DNA of 64,000 bases from a bacterium. GTDB taxonomy: Bacteria > Bacillota > Clostridia > Lachnospirales > Lachnospiraceae. This document shows positions 56,061-64,000 of this stretch, piece after piece. The notes beneath the pieces were generated by a model. The model searched no databases and was not told the origin of the DNA. It worked only from the letters and a program-made list of their open reading frames with translations. Each line of letters begins with the position of its first letter. Position 1 is the stretch's first letter. Both the position numbers and the translations under genes were made by a program. The DNA lies in the NCBI GenBank assembly GCA_023663725.1, contig JAMPGX010000001.1:62001-126000 (forward strand), written 5' to 3'.

Positions 56061-56298
56061 ACTTTCTAATCAGGTAGACGATTGTGAAACTATCTTATGC
56101 CAGTACCGAATTGTGTATATTGCATATTCCATAAGCATGGCTCTTTCGAACTGTCGGTACTTAGATGCCGTTCTTTGGCATCTTATGTACCGCTACAGTG
56201 AGAACGAAGCGAGAGCGTGCCTGCGTTGGAATATACAATGTACACAATGACACTCGTATAGTAATTGAGTTTTGTAAACGTCTAACTTTCTAATCAGG
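56061..56298 (+). mobile_element. Miniature inverted-repeat element, copy 4, with 14-bp target duplication
   Basis: The element proper is 56075-56284, 210 bases. It starts TAGACGATTGTGAAAC and ends GTTTTGTAAACGTCTA, imperfect terminal inverted repeats. ACTTTCTAATCAGG is repeated exactly at 56061-56074 and 56285-56298, an obvious target-site duplication. The internal layout matches copy 1: ATTGTGTATATTGCATATTC pairs with GAATATACAATGTACACAAT, and the GATGCC/GGCATC hairpin sits between CGGTACTTA and TATGTACCG. No open frame of note. It lies between the zinc-ribbon gene and the pnp terminator. Confidence 0.92.
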
Positions 56299-56375
56299 AT
56301 ATGAAAATTCATTCTTACTATATTCCCAATGGCCGAGAAAAACAATATATGATTTCTTAACAATTCTAAAGAATA

Positions 56376-56414
56376 TATAAAAAGCGTCACTATCAAACTG
56401 GTCAATAGTGACGC
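56376..56414 (-). terminator. Terminator of pnp
   Basis: On the minus strand GCGTCACTAT and ATAGTGACGC form a perfect 10-base stem with an 11-base loop, followed by TTTTTATAT. It lies 41 bases past the pnp stop. Confidence 0.93.
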
Positions 56415-56454
56415 CTGCTATCGTTATATCCCATATAAGCGCCGCGACACCACC

Positions 56455-58545
56455 TTATGCCTGCGCTACATCCTTCATGGAGAAGCTAATGCGGCCCATC
56501 TTGTCCTTACCCAGGCATACCACGGTAACGACATCGCCCAGAGTAAGCACATCCTCCACTCTGTTGATTCTCTCCTTGGCAATCTTGGAGATATGCACCA
56601 TTCCCTCCTTGCCGGGAGCAAACTCGATAAACGCTCCAAAATCCTTGATGCTGACCACCTTACCCTTGAAGACCTGACCCTCCTCAAAATCTGTGACGAT
56701 CATCTTGATCATCTCCACGGCCTTGTCCATCATCTCTTTCTCCGTTCCGCACACGGATACCTTGCCGTCGTCGGTGATATCAATCTTCACGCCGGTACGG
56801 GCAATGATCTCATTGATGGTCTTGCCTCTCTGACCGACCACGTCGCCGATCTTCTCCGGATCAATCTGGATAGAGATGATCTTGGGCGCATAAGGTCCCA
56901 CCTGCGGGCGCGGTGCGGAGATGGCAGGTTTCATGCAGGTATCCATGATAAACAGCCTTGCCTCACGGCAGCGGGCGATAGCGCCCTCCACAATCGGTCT
57001 GGTCAGGCCATGGATCTTGATATCCATCTGAATCGCTGTGATACCCTCCGTGGTGCCAGTCACCTTGAAGTCCATATCTCCAAAGAAGTCCTCCAGTCCC
57101 TGAATATCTGTGAGCAGTACAAAATCATCATCGGTCTCACCAGTCACCAGGCCGCAGGAGATACCGGCCACCATCTTCTTGATCGGCACGCCCGCTGCCA
57201 TCAGGGACATGCAGGATGCGCAGGTGGAAGCCATCGAGGTGGAGCCGTTGCTCTCAAAGGTCTCTGACACCGTGCGGATCGCATAGGGGAACTCCTCCTC
57301 GCTGGGCAGCACGGGAATCAGCGCTCTCTCAGCCAGCGCGCCATGACCGATCTCACGGCGTCCAGGGCCTCTGGAGGGCTTGGTCTCACCCACAGAGTAG
57401 GAGGGGAAATTATAGTGATGCATATATCTCTTGCTCACTTCATTCTCATCGAGACCGTCCAGCTTCTGCTGCTCGGACAGAGGAGCCAGAGTACACACAT
57501 TACAGATCTGCGTCTGTCCGCGGGTAAACATAGCGGAACCATGTACGCGGGGAATCAGATCCACCTCGGCCGCCAGAGGACGAATCTGGGTAATATCGCG
57601 CCCGTCAGGACGCTTGTGATCCTTCAGGATCATCTTGCGCACAGTCTTCTTCTCATACTGATATACTGCCTCGCCCAGCATCGCCAGCCACTCTTCCTGG
57701 TCAGCAAAAGCCTCCTCCAGCTTAGCTGTGATCTGACGGATATTCTCCTCGCGGGTCTGCTTGTCGTCGGTGAACACAGCCACCTCCATCTCCGCGGGAG
57801 GCACGAGCTTCATGATCTCGTCAAACATCTCCTGCGGAACAGCGCAACTGGTATAAGTGTGCTTGGGCTTGCCCTGCTCGGCTACAATCTTGTCAATAAA
57901 GGTGATGATGGTCTGATTGATCTCATGGGCCTTGTAGATCGCCTCAATCATCTTGGCCTCAGGAATCTCGTTGGCTCCCGCCTCGATCATAATCACCTTC
58001 TCACGGGTGGAGGCCACGGTCAGGTTCAGATCGCCCTTCTTCCACTGCTCCTGAGAGGGATTGATGATCAATTCCCCTTCCAGCATTCCCACCTGAGTCA
58101 TAGCGCAGGGGCCGTCAAAGGGAATATCAGAGATACTGGTCGCAATCGCCGCGCCCAACATCGCCACCAGTTCAGGACGGCACTCCGGATCCACACTCAT
58201 CACCATATTGTTCAGCGTCACATCATTGCGGTAATCCTTGGGAAACAGAGGACGCATGGGTCTGTCGATCACTCTGCTGGTCAGCACCGCGTTCTCGCTG
58301 GCCTTCCCCTCTCTCTTGTTAAAGCCCCCTGGAATCTTACCCACGGAGTACAACTTCTCCTCGAACTCCACACTCAGAGGGAAGAAATCAATACCCTCCC
58401 TGGGTTTCTCCGACGCCGTCGCGCAGCTCAGCACGGTCGTCTCTCCATAGTGCATAAAAGCACAGCCGTTGGCCTGTTTACCTACTCTGTTGATATCTAC
58501 CGTCAGAGTGCGGCCGGCCAGTTCCATTGAATAAGAATTATACAT
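56455..58545 (-). CDS. pnp: Polyribonucleotide nucleotidyltransferase
   Basis: This 696-residue 3'-to-5' phosphorolytic exoribonuclease has two RNase PH-like domains: YNSYSMELAGRTLTVDINRVGKQANGCAF and GRREIGHGALAERALIPVLPSEEEFPYAIR. An alpha-helical linker lies between them. A KH domain (IGDVVGQRGKTINEIIARTGVKIDI) and an S1 domain (GQVFKGKVVSIKDFGAFIEFAPGKEGMVHIS) follow. The ATG at 58545 has GAGG 5 bases upstream. It follows rpsO on the same strand, the classic order. Confidence 0.98.
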   Translation of the reverse strand: MYNSYSMELAGRTLTVDINRVGKQANGCAFMHYGETTVLSCATASEKPREGIDFFPLSVEFEEKLYSVGKIPGGFNKREGKASENAVLTSRVIDRPMRPLFPKDYRNDVTLNNMVMSVDPECRPELVAMLGAAIATSISDIPFDGPCAMTQVGMLEGELIINPSQEQWKKGDLNLTVASTREKVIMIEAGANEIPEAKMIEAIYKAHEINQTIITFIDKIVAEQGKPKHTYTSCAVPQEMFDEIMKLVPPAEMEVAVFTDDKQTREENIRQITAKLEEAFADQEEWLAMLGEAVYQYEKKTVRKMILKDHKRPDGRDITQIRPLAAEVDLIPRVHGSAMFTRGQTQICNVCTLAPLSEQQKLDGLDENEVSKRYMHHYNFPSYSVGETKPSRGPGRREIGHGALAERALIPVLPSEEEFPYAIRTVSETFESNGSTSMASTCASCMSLMAAGVPIKKMVAGISCGLVTGETDDDFVLLTDIQGLEDFFGDMDFKVTGTTEGITAIQMDIKIHGLTRPIVEGAIARCREARLFIMDTCMKPAISAPRPQVGPYAPKIISIQIDPEKIGDVVGQRGKTINEIIARTGVKIDITDDGKVSVCGTEKEMMDKAVEMIKMIVTDFEEGQVFKGKVVSIKDFGAFIEFAPGKEGMVHISKIAKERINRVEDVLTLGDVVTVVCLGKDKMGRISFSMKDVAQA

Positions 58546-58636
58546 ATCTACCTCTTTCCCGCATATCACAGCTAATCTGCGATATCGCATCCAGTTTGCT
58601 ATTCTTCCATAATATCTTTCATGGTATCTTCTATGG

Positions 58637-58676
58637 CAAAAAGGCGGAGTGCCGTATCCGGCTGCTGCTCCGCCTT
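58637..58676 (-). terminator. Terminator between rpsO and pnp
   Basis: On the minus strand AAGGCGGAG and CTCCGCCTT pair around an 18-base loop and run into TTTTTGCC. Readthrough or a separate promoter would be needed for pnp. Confidence 0.85.
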
Positions 58677-58685
58677 CCCAAAGTC

Positions 58686-58952
58686 TTACTTTCTCAGACC
58701 CAGTCTCTCGATCAGGGCACGATATCGCTCAATATCCTTGTTCTTCAGATATGCAAGAAGAGCGCGTCTCTGGCCCACCAGCTTCAGCAAGCCCCTGTTG
58801 GAATGATGATCCTTGGGATTCGCCTTCATGTGCTGTGTAAGCTCCTTAATCCTCTCAGTCAACACCGCGATCTGTACCTCGGGTGAACCGGTGTCTCCCT
58901 CTGATCTCGCGTACTCATTGATAATTGCCGTCTTCTTTTCCTTAGAAATCAT
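58686..58952 (-). CDS. rpsO: 30S ribosomal protein S15
   Basis: This 88-residue protein starts [28 protein letters not shown] and has [22 protein letters not shown], both standard for S15. It binds 16S rRNA helices 20-22. The ATG at 58952 has GGAGG 8 bases upstream. Confidence 0.98.
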   Translation of the reverse strand: MISKEKKTAIINEYARSEGDTGSPEVQIAVLTERIKELTQHMKANPKDHHSNRGLLKLVGQRRALLAYLKNKDIERYRALIERLGLRK

Positions 58953-59103
58953 GTTCTTTTCCTCCATATTTTTCTACCTGCCAAACACTAAGACTGGGTC
59001 GGAGCGTCCCATATCTGAGTGTCAGCGAACTCATACCGATTAAGAATAACATATCCTGAGCTATTTGTAAACCACTATTTTTGATCTCCTGCCATTATCT
59101 TGA

Positions 59104-60153
59104 TCAGTCCTTTATCACCCGCACATATTTTACCGGCGTGCGGTAATTATATTTGGTGATTCGGATACCCGTCTTGGGACTGCTGGCGCTGATCACCTTG
59201 CCACCGCCGATATAGATGGCCACATGATTGATGGTTCCGCTGCTGTCCGCATAGAACACCAGGTCGCCGGGCTGGATATCCGCATAGGATATCTTGGTCC
59301 CCTCCTTGGCCTGCGCCCTGGAGCTGTGGCTCAGGGTCATGCCGAAGTTCTTGAACACACTCATAACGAAGCCGGAGCAATCCGCGCCCTTGGTCAGGCT
59401 GGTGCCACCCCACACATAGGGGTTGCCCACAAACTGCTTGGCGTACTCCACCAGATCCACACGGATATCGGAGACGCCCTGTCCATACAGAAGCTCCGAC
59501 ATCGTGATCGCTGTGTCCAGACGCTCCTCCACATGAGAGAACTCCGCGGAGACATAGGCCTGCTCTCCGTCTATGTCCACCTCATACCAGCCCCCCAGCG
59601 CGCTCACATAGTCCAGCTCCTCGCCCTCTGGCACCTGGGTAAATACAGCGCTGTCCGTTCCCGCCTCATCTCTCACGCGCAGCCCGTCTGTGTCCGCCAC
59701 CACCACGGTCCGCACCAGCTCATTGGCGCGCAGCTTGGCGCTTGGTCCCATCAACAGGAACTCTGTGCTCACATATCCGTCCACCTCGCCGGACTTAATA
59801 TGGGCCCAGCCAATATCCGAAAACACCTCCAGCACTTCACAGGCAGATCCCTTAGGCATCTTGCCCACCAGCTTGCCATTGATGGAAGCCTCCGCGCGGA
59901 CATTCAGATTGCCCGATTCCACCTCGGCAATACCGATGTTCGTATATCCCCAGGATGCGCCCTGCGCCTCCTGCGCGACAGCTATGTACTCCTCCTCCGT
60001 GAGAGACATATCCATCACGGAAGCGATACCCGCCTGCTGCAGAACATCCTTGGCGCTGCTGTTCTCTGCCGCCTGCGCCTCCATGGGCAGCATCAGACAA
60101 GCCGCCAGACAGATCCCTATGGTTTTTTGTGCAACGCTCGCTTTTCTCCGCAT
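59104..60153 (-). CDS. Secreted SH3-NlpC/P60 peptidoglycan hydrolase
   Basis: This 349-residue secreted protein has a signal peptide (KTIGICLAACLMLPMEAQAAE) and two SH3b-type repeats (about 75-155, GNLNVRAEASINGKLVGKMPKGS; and 165-225, DGLRVRDEAGTDSAVFTQVPEG). The C-terminal NlpC/P60 domain has the catalytic Cys in KGADCSGFVMSVF, the His in INHVAIYIGGGKVI and the domain start AKQFVGNPYVWGG. It should cut the D-Glu to diamino-acid bond in wall peptides. The ATG at 60153 has GGAGG 4 bases upstream; the open frame before it adds non-signal sequence. Confidence 0.93.
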   Translation of the reverse strand: MRRKASVAQKTIGICLAACLMLPMEAQAAENSSAKDVLQQAGIASVMDMSLTEEEYIAVAQEAQGASWGYTNIGIAEVESGNLNVRAEASINGKLVGKMPKGSACEVLEVFSDIGWAHIKSGEVDGYVSTEFLLMGPSAKLRANELVRTVVVADTDGLRVRDEAGTDSAVFTQVPEGEELDYVSALGGWYEVDIDGEQAYVSAEFSHVEERLDTAITMSELLYGQGVSDIRVDLVEYAKQFVGNPYVWGGTSLTKGADCSGFVMSVFKNFGMTLSHSSRAQAKEGTKISYADIQPGDLVFYADSSGTINHVAIYIGGGKVISASSPKTGIRITKYNYRTPVKYVRVIKD

Positions 60154-60368
60154 ATTCCCTCCGTATATCAAAAGGAGTCTCACACCGCCGGCATGAAACT
60201 CCCTTCCTGTCATACCAGTCAACATTCTTTACGATTTTGTTACGAATTTATTAACTGATATGAATTATAGCAACATATATCCCCATTTGTCAACTGTTTC
60301 CTCATATTTCCTTATTTTTCCTGATATCATGCCATTATCCTTCCCGTATTACCGACAGAGCTCTCAGC
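60154..60368. other. Intergenic region
   Basis: About 215 A+T-rich bases between the Na/Pi cotransporter and the NlpC/P60 gene, both on the minus strand. It should hold the promoter of the hydrolase gene. No hairpin or gene stands out. Confidence 0.35.
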
Positions 60369-62000
60369 TTACAAGCCTTCCCCCTCCCGAATAGCGAAAG
60401 CGATGTTGGTGGCATGATCGGCCACTCTCTCCAGACCGGAGACAATATCGGAGAAGATCATGCCCGCCTCAGGGGTGCATTCCCCTCTGGCCAGACGCTC
60501 CACATGGCGCTGCTGCAACTCCCGCTCCTTGTTGTCCACCTTGTCCTCCAGAAGAATGACCTCCTTCATATGTCTGTCATCGCTCCTCGCAAACATCTCT
60601 ATGGAATACTGAATAATGGTATTGACCATATCCAGCATCTCTCCCAACTCTCTCTGGGCTTCCTTGCTGATATTGATGCCGCTCTCCTTGCGCTGCTTCG
60701 CCGCATCCGCCACGTTCTCCGCATGGTCACCGATACGCTCGATATCGTTGACCACATGAAACAGGGCGCCCAGGCTTTTCAAATCCTCGATAGGCAGAGT
60801 GGTCTGATTGATCTTCACCAGATAGTTGGTGATGGCATGATTGAGAAAGTTGATATTCTTCTCCACCTCATAGACTTCCGCAATGTCCTCCTCGTCCAAC
60901 GTGATGAGGGCATTCATAGCCCGATTCAGATTCTCTCCGGCCAGAGATGCCATACGATCCAACTCCTTGATGACCTCCACTACCGCCGTAGCCGGATTAA
61001 ACACCACCTTTTCCCCGATATATTTGAGCTGATAGCTCTCCCTGTAGCCCACCTTCTTATCCTCGCCCGGCACAGTGGCACTGGCCAGCTTGACAATGGC
61101 CCCCGAGAAGGGAAACAGAACGATCACCTGGAATATCTTAATGATTGTATGCGCATTGGCCACAAACCTGCCATTGTCCGCCGAGATGGTCTGAATCAAC
61201 TGAATAATCGGATCCTTCGCCACAAAGAGTATCACATAAATCAGCAGAGTGCCGATAACATTAAACCAAAAATGAATCAATGCCGCTCTCTTGGCGTCCT
61301 TCTTGCCCGGCAGGGATGTGATCAAAGCTGTGGCACAGGCGCCGATATTACAGCCCAATATGATGTACAGACATATCCCCGGGTCCAGAAATCCCTGATA
61401 AGCCAAGAGCAGCACGATGCTGACCGTCACGGAGGAGCTCTGAATCACCGCCGTCAACACGGTACCTGTCAACGTAGCCAGAAACGGACTGGTCAGAGAC
61501 TTCATCAGATTCACCACCTCCGGCACGTTCTTCATCTCCTCCATGCCGTTTGACATCGTATTTAATCCGGTGAAAAGGATGCCAAAGCCCACGATCACCT
61601 CTGCAAACTTCTTCACTTTTTCCTTTTTGCTGAACATCATGACCAGCACGCCGCAGAGCAGAATCACCGGCGCTGCTGCCGACAGATTTAATGATACCAG
61701 TTGGGAAGTGATAGTCGTACCGATATTGGCGCCAAAGATCACGCCTGCCGCCTGATAGAGATTCATCAGTCCGGAGTTGACAAAGCTGACCACCATGGAC
61801 GTACAGGCCGAGGAAGACTGGATAATTCCGGTGAATACAATGCCCACCAGCATACCCGTAAAACGGTTGGTGGTAAAGATCTCCAGGATGCGGCGAAGCC
61901 TTGCGCCCGCCACTTTTTCAATGGAATCACTCATCAGGTCCATGCCAAACAGAAATAGACCGAGACCACCTGCCAGAGATAAAACGATGCGTAAACTCAT
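60369..62000 (-). CDS. Na/Pi cotransporter with C-terminal PhoU-like domain
   Basis: This 543-residue protein's N-terminal two thirds hold two inverted Na/Pi repeats: FTGIIQSSSACTSMVVSFVNSG with GANIGTTITSQLVSL, and TAVIQSSSVTVSIVLLLAYQG with GCNIGACATALITSL. The paired QSSS motifs are the hallmark of the family. The last 170 residues are a helical PhoU-like domain (DIERIGDHAENVADAAKQR, GLERVADHATNIAFAIREGEG). It probably imports phosphate with sodium. The ATG at 62000 fits the family start; an ATG at 62033 would add 11 polar residues. Confidence 0.93.
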   Translation of the reverse strand: MSLRIVLSLAGGLGLFLFGMDLMSDSIEKVAGARLRRILEIFTTNRFTGMLVGIVFTGIIQSSSACTSMVVSFVNSGLMNLYQAAGVIFGANIGTTITSQLVSLNLSAAAPVILLCGVLVMMFSKKEKVKKFAEVIVGFGILFTGLNTMSNGMEEMKNVPEVVNLMKSLTSPFLATLTGTVLTAVIQSSSVTVSIVLLLAYQGFLDPGICLYIILGCNIGACATALITSLPGKKDAKRAALIHFWFNVIGTLLIYVILFVAKDPIIQLIQTISADNGRFVANAHTIIKIFQVIVLFPFSGAIVKLASATVPGEDKKVGYRESYQLKYIGEKVVFNPATAVVEVIKELDRMASLAGENLNRAMNALITLDEEDIAEVYEVEKNINFLNHAITNYLVKINQTTLPIEDLKSLGALFHVVNDIERIGDHAENVADAAKQRKESGINISKEAQRELGEMLDMVNTIIQYSIEMFARSDDRHMKEVILLEDKVDNKERELQQRHVERLARGECTPEAGMIFSDIVSGLERVADHATNIAFAIREGEGL

Positions 62001-62135
62001 GCTTTTCTTCCCTTCATTCGTACCGACATCCAATACACATACAATATTATTCTAAGGGAAAATAGGCAGGTTGACAATATCTATATTTTACAAAATTTTC
62101 ATTATTTTTTCATATTTCCTGATGCCATCCACAAA

Positions 62136-63095
62136 TCAGAGGCTTCTGTCCCCAGTACAATCCGGCGCCGCATTCGAACTCCGCCAATATTCACATCCGG
62201 CCTCCATATCCGCTTCCAGCTGCCCTTTTAGAGCCGCCACGGAGGGAAAATGTCTCTCCGGTCTGTGAAATAACAAAAGCTGCACCGCAATCTCCTCTCC
62301 GTAGAGTTGCCCGTCAAAGTCATACAAAAAAGTCTCCACGCCAGGCTGCCCTGCGTCCGTGACGGTCGGCTTGCACCCCACATTGCTGATGGCGGGAAAC
62401 CAGCGGTCCTTATAGCGCACTCTGGAAAAATATACGCCAAAGGGCGGCAGCAGCTTGGTCCGAGAGGGCAGCAGATTTGCCGTAGGCATCCCCAAGTCAT
62501 GGCCAAACCCCGCTCCATGACACACCTCACCCTCTATGGTATAGAAATCTCCCATCAGCTCTGCCACCTGTTTCATACGACCGGCCTCCACCTGGCCGCG
62601 CACATAGGTAGAACTGACCTCTCGCCCGTGAAGCTTTATCTTCTCTATCGTGTTTACGGCATATCCATAGCGCTCCCCCAGTCTCCGCAACAGAACCGCA
62701 TCCCCCGCCCCCTGGCGTCCAAAGGAAACATCCTCCCCCGCCGCCACATAGCGAGTCCTCATTCGCCCCACCAATATCTCTCTCACAAACTCCTCCGGCA
62801 TCATGGCGGCGGATTCCCTCGTCAGAGGAAATTCTACCAACAGCTCCACTCCCAGCTTATCAAAAGCCTTCCACTTTTCCTCTCTGGTCATCAGCTCTCT
62901 GCCGTCAGAGAGACCAAAAAGCACGGCAGGAGATGGATAAAAGGTAAACACACAGGGGGCAAGTCCCCATTCCCTCTGCTCAAGCACATGTTCCAAAAGC
63001 TTTCTGTGCCCGATATGGAGACCGTCAAACTTGCCCATCGCCACCGCCGTATCCCTGTTTAATTGAAAATCCAAAGTGTTATTGATTATTTCCAC
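62136..63095 (-). CDS. ribF: Bifunctional riboflavin kinase / FAD synthetase
   Basis: This 319-residue protein has the N-terminal adenylyltransferase domain GKFDGLHIGHRKLLEH and CVFTFYPSPAVLF. The ISSTK-like region is EVSSTYVRGQVEAG. The C-terminal kinase domain has HGAGFGHDLGMPTANLLP and PPFGVYFSRV. The first motif has GKFDG where GNFDG is usual. It makes FMN and FAD. The start overlaps the truB stop by one base, giving the usual truB-ribF pair. Confidence 0.95.
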   Translation of the reverse strand: MEIINNTLDFQLNRDTAVAMGKFDGLHIGHRKLLEHVLEQREWGLAPCVFTFYPSPAVLFGLSDGRELMTREEKWKAFDKLGVELLVEFPLTRESAAMMPEEFVREILVGRMRTRYVAAGEDVSFGRQGAGDAVLLRRLGERYGYAVNTIEKIKLHGREVSSTYVRGQVEAGRMKQVAELMGDFYTIEGEVCHGAGFGHDLGMPTANLLPSRTKLLPPFGVYFSRVRYKDRWFPAISNVGCKPTVTDAGQPGVETFLYDFDGQLYGEEIAVQLLLFHRPERHFPSVAALKGQLEADMEAGCEYWRSSNAAPDCTGDRSL

Positions 63096-64000
63096 TATTC
63101 CTGCTCCAAAAACATCTTTACCGGCTGGTATCTTCCTCTGCCCTCGTCATAGGCATAGATACCCGCAAAGCTGCCATCCAACCGACAGACCCGCACCCAG
63201 CGCCCCGAAGCGTGTCGCTCCCGCTCCACCGTCTGTTCCACAGCCAGCGCATTGCCATTATTCAGAAACCTTTCCATATCCTCCCGCACATGTATCACTG
63301 GACAGCTGCCAAATACACTTTCCACCGGAGCTATGATCTCTGCCAGACGCCCCTGATCCTTAAATGCCTGTATTTGCTCCAGCGTATAGGCGTCCTCCAA
63401 CCCAAAACCACCCACACGGGTGCGGACCAAACTCTCCATGGCTCCGCCGCAGCCCAGCTTTTCCCCTATATCCGCGCACAGCGTCCGAATGTAGGTGCCC
63501 TTACTGCACACCACCCGCAGCTTCACCAGCGGCAGATCTATTCCCTGTATCTCAATCTCCGGAATCTGCACCTCCCTGGCCTGGCGCTCTACCTCTCTGC
63601 CCTCCCTGGCCAGCTCGTACAGCTTTCTGCCATTCACCTTCAAGGCGGAATACATAGGGGGAAGCTGCCAATATCCGCCCTGAAAGGACAGCACCACCTC
63701 CCGCACCCGCTCCTCGCTCGCATCCACGGGATGCCTGTCCAACACACTGCCTGTCATATCCTGCGTGTCTGTCCTCACTCCGAGGCGCAACACGGCCTCA
63801 TATTCCTTGTCCTTGTCTGTCAGCATATCGCAGAGCTTCGTGCCGCTGCCCAGACACACAGGCAACACGCCTGTGGCCTCCGGATCCAAAGTGCCGGTAT
63901 GACCGATCTTTTTCTGTCCACAGATGCCCCGCAATTTAGCTACTACATCATGGGAGGTATAGCCTCTTTCCTTATAAACGATTATTATGCCATGATACAT
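63095..64000 (-). CDS. truB: tRNA pseudouridine-55 synthase TruB (start at window edge)
   Basis: This 301-residue enzyme makes pseudouridine 55 in the T loop of tRNAs. It has the catalytic Asp in IGHTGTLDPEATGVLPVCLG, YEAVLRLGVRTDTQDMTG and VRVVCSKGTYIRTLCADIG-type sequence, and a C-terminal PUA-like region. The ATG occupies the last three bases of the window. MYHGIIIVYKERGYTSHDV fits the family N terminus, so it is probably complete, but the ribosome site is outside the window. Confidence 0.94.
   Translation of the reverse strand: MYHGIIIVYKERGYTSHDVVAKLRGICGQKKIGHTGTLDPEATGVLPVCLGSGTKLCDMLTDKDKEYEAVLRLGVRTDTQDMTGSVLDRHPVDASEERVREVVLSFQGGYWQLPPMYSALKVNGRKLYELAREGREVERQAREVQIPEIEIQGIDLPLVKLRVVCSKGTYIRTLCADIGEKLGCGGAMESLVRTRVGGFGLEDAYTLEQIQAFKDQGRLAEIIAPVESVFGSCPVIHVREDMERFLNNGNALAVEQTVERERHASGRWVRVCRLDGSFAGIYAYDEGRGRYQPVKMFLEQE

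Noticed and set aside
57343-58530. A 395-codon plus-strand open frame opposite pnp
   Set aside because: It is the antisense shadow of pnp, with no ribosome site or recognisable domain.

Overview
The window looks like a chromosomal segment of a spore-forming Clostridia bacterium, most likely a member of the Lachnospiraceae. It carries sporulation genes (gpr, spoIIP, spoIIM, spoVB-like, sigK, a spo0A-like gene), Gram-positive housekeeping genes (rny, remA, rpoZ, rqcH) and families common in Lachnospiraceae (DUF4317, DUF5685). Most genes are on the minus strand and most intergenic gaps are short. The organism call is inference from gene content; no rRNA is present.

Layout. 1-2935: a truncated polytopic membrane protein and an XRE/TPR regulator. 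3081-8737: an A+T-rich accessory island of four tightly coupled minus-strand genes: an N6-adenine DNA methylase, a protein with two GHKL ATPase modules (MORC/Hsp90-like at the N terminus, histidine-kinase-like at the C terminus), a stand-alone receiver protein and an HNH nuclease. The island is bounded by a near-identical direct repeat of the 3' end of sigK. 8675-15597: sigK, then hemW-lepA-spoIIP-gpr with rpsT divergent, a Bacillus-like order. 15673-18618: a TPM-domain protein, a zinc-ribbon membrane protein and an unknown protein. 18732-22236: glycolytic cluster tpiA, MazG-like gene, pgk, gap. 22485-23205: a nest of miniature mobile elements. 23247-28019: PHP phosphatase, an unknown gene, and the mnmA-iscU-nifS sulfur-transfer cluster, split by a 115-bp triple tandem repeat. 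28137-33767: spoVB-like flippase, DAHP synthase, xerD, spoIIM, an aspartate aminotransferase. 34053-43340: rny, recX-recA (two SOS boxes), cinA-pgsA-rimO, rpoZ-gmk-remA-yicC. 43528-52765: a large lipoprotein, a small secreted protein, rqcH, a flippase with glgA, a Spo0A-like protein lacking most of its receiver, and tRNA-Ala(CGC). 52889-64000: DUF4317, DnaJ/DUF5685/zinc-ribbon genes, pnp-rpsO, an NlpC/P60 hydrolase, a Na/Pi cotransporter, and ribF-truB.

The most promising candidate for an undescribed system is the island at 3081-8737. Its gene set suggests a restriction-modification module whose nuclease may be gated by a phosphorelay: the ATPase/kinase senses a signal, the receiver passes it on, HNH cuts, and the methylase protects self. 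It sits where a site-specific recombination event would leave sigK intact. A second signal is a family of roughly 210-bp palindromic elements (five copies). Two copies have 12-14 bp target duplications, and their internal hairpins differ in sequence yet stay paired. A third is the Spo0A-like DNA-binding protein without a usable receiver. Start sites were chosen by ribosome-binding sites where the longest open frame looked over-extended. No database search was possible, so family names rest on recognised motifs and context.
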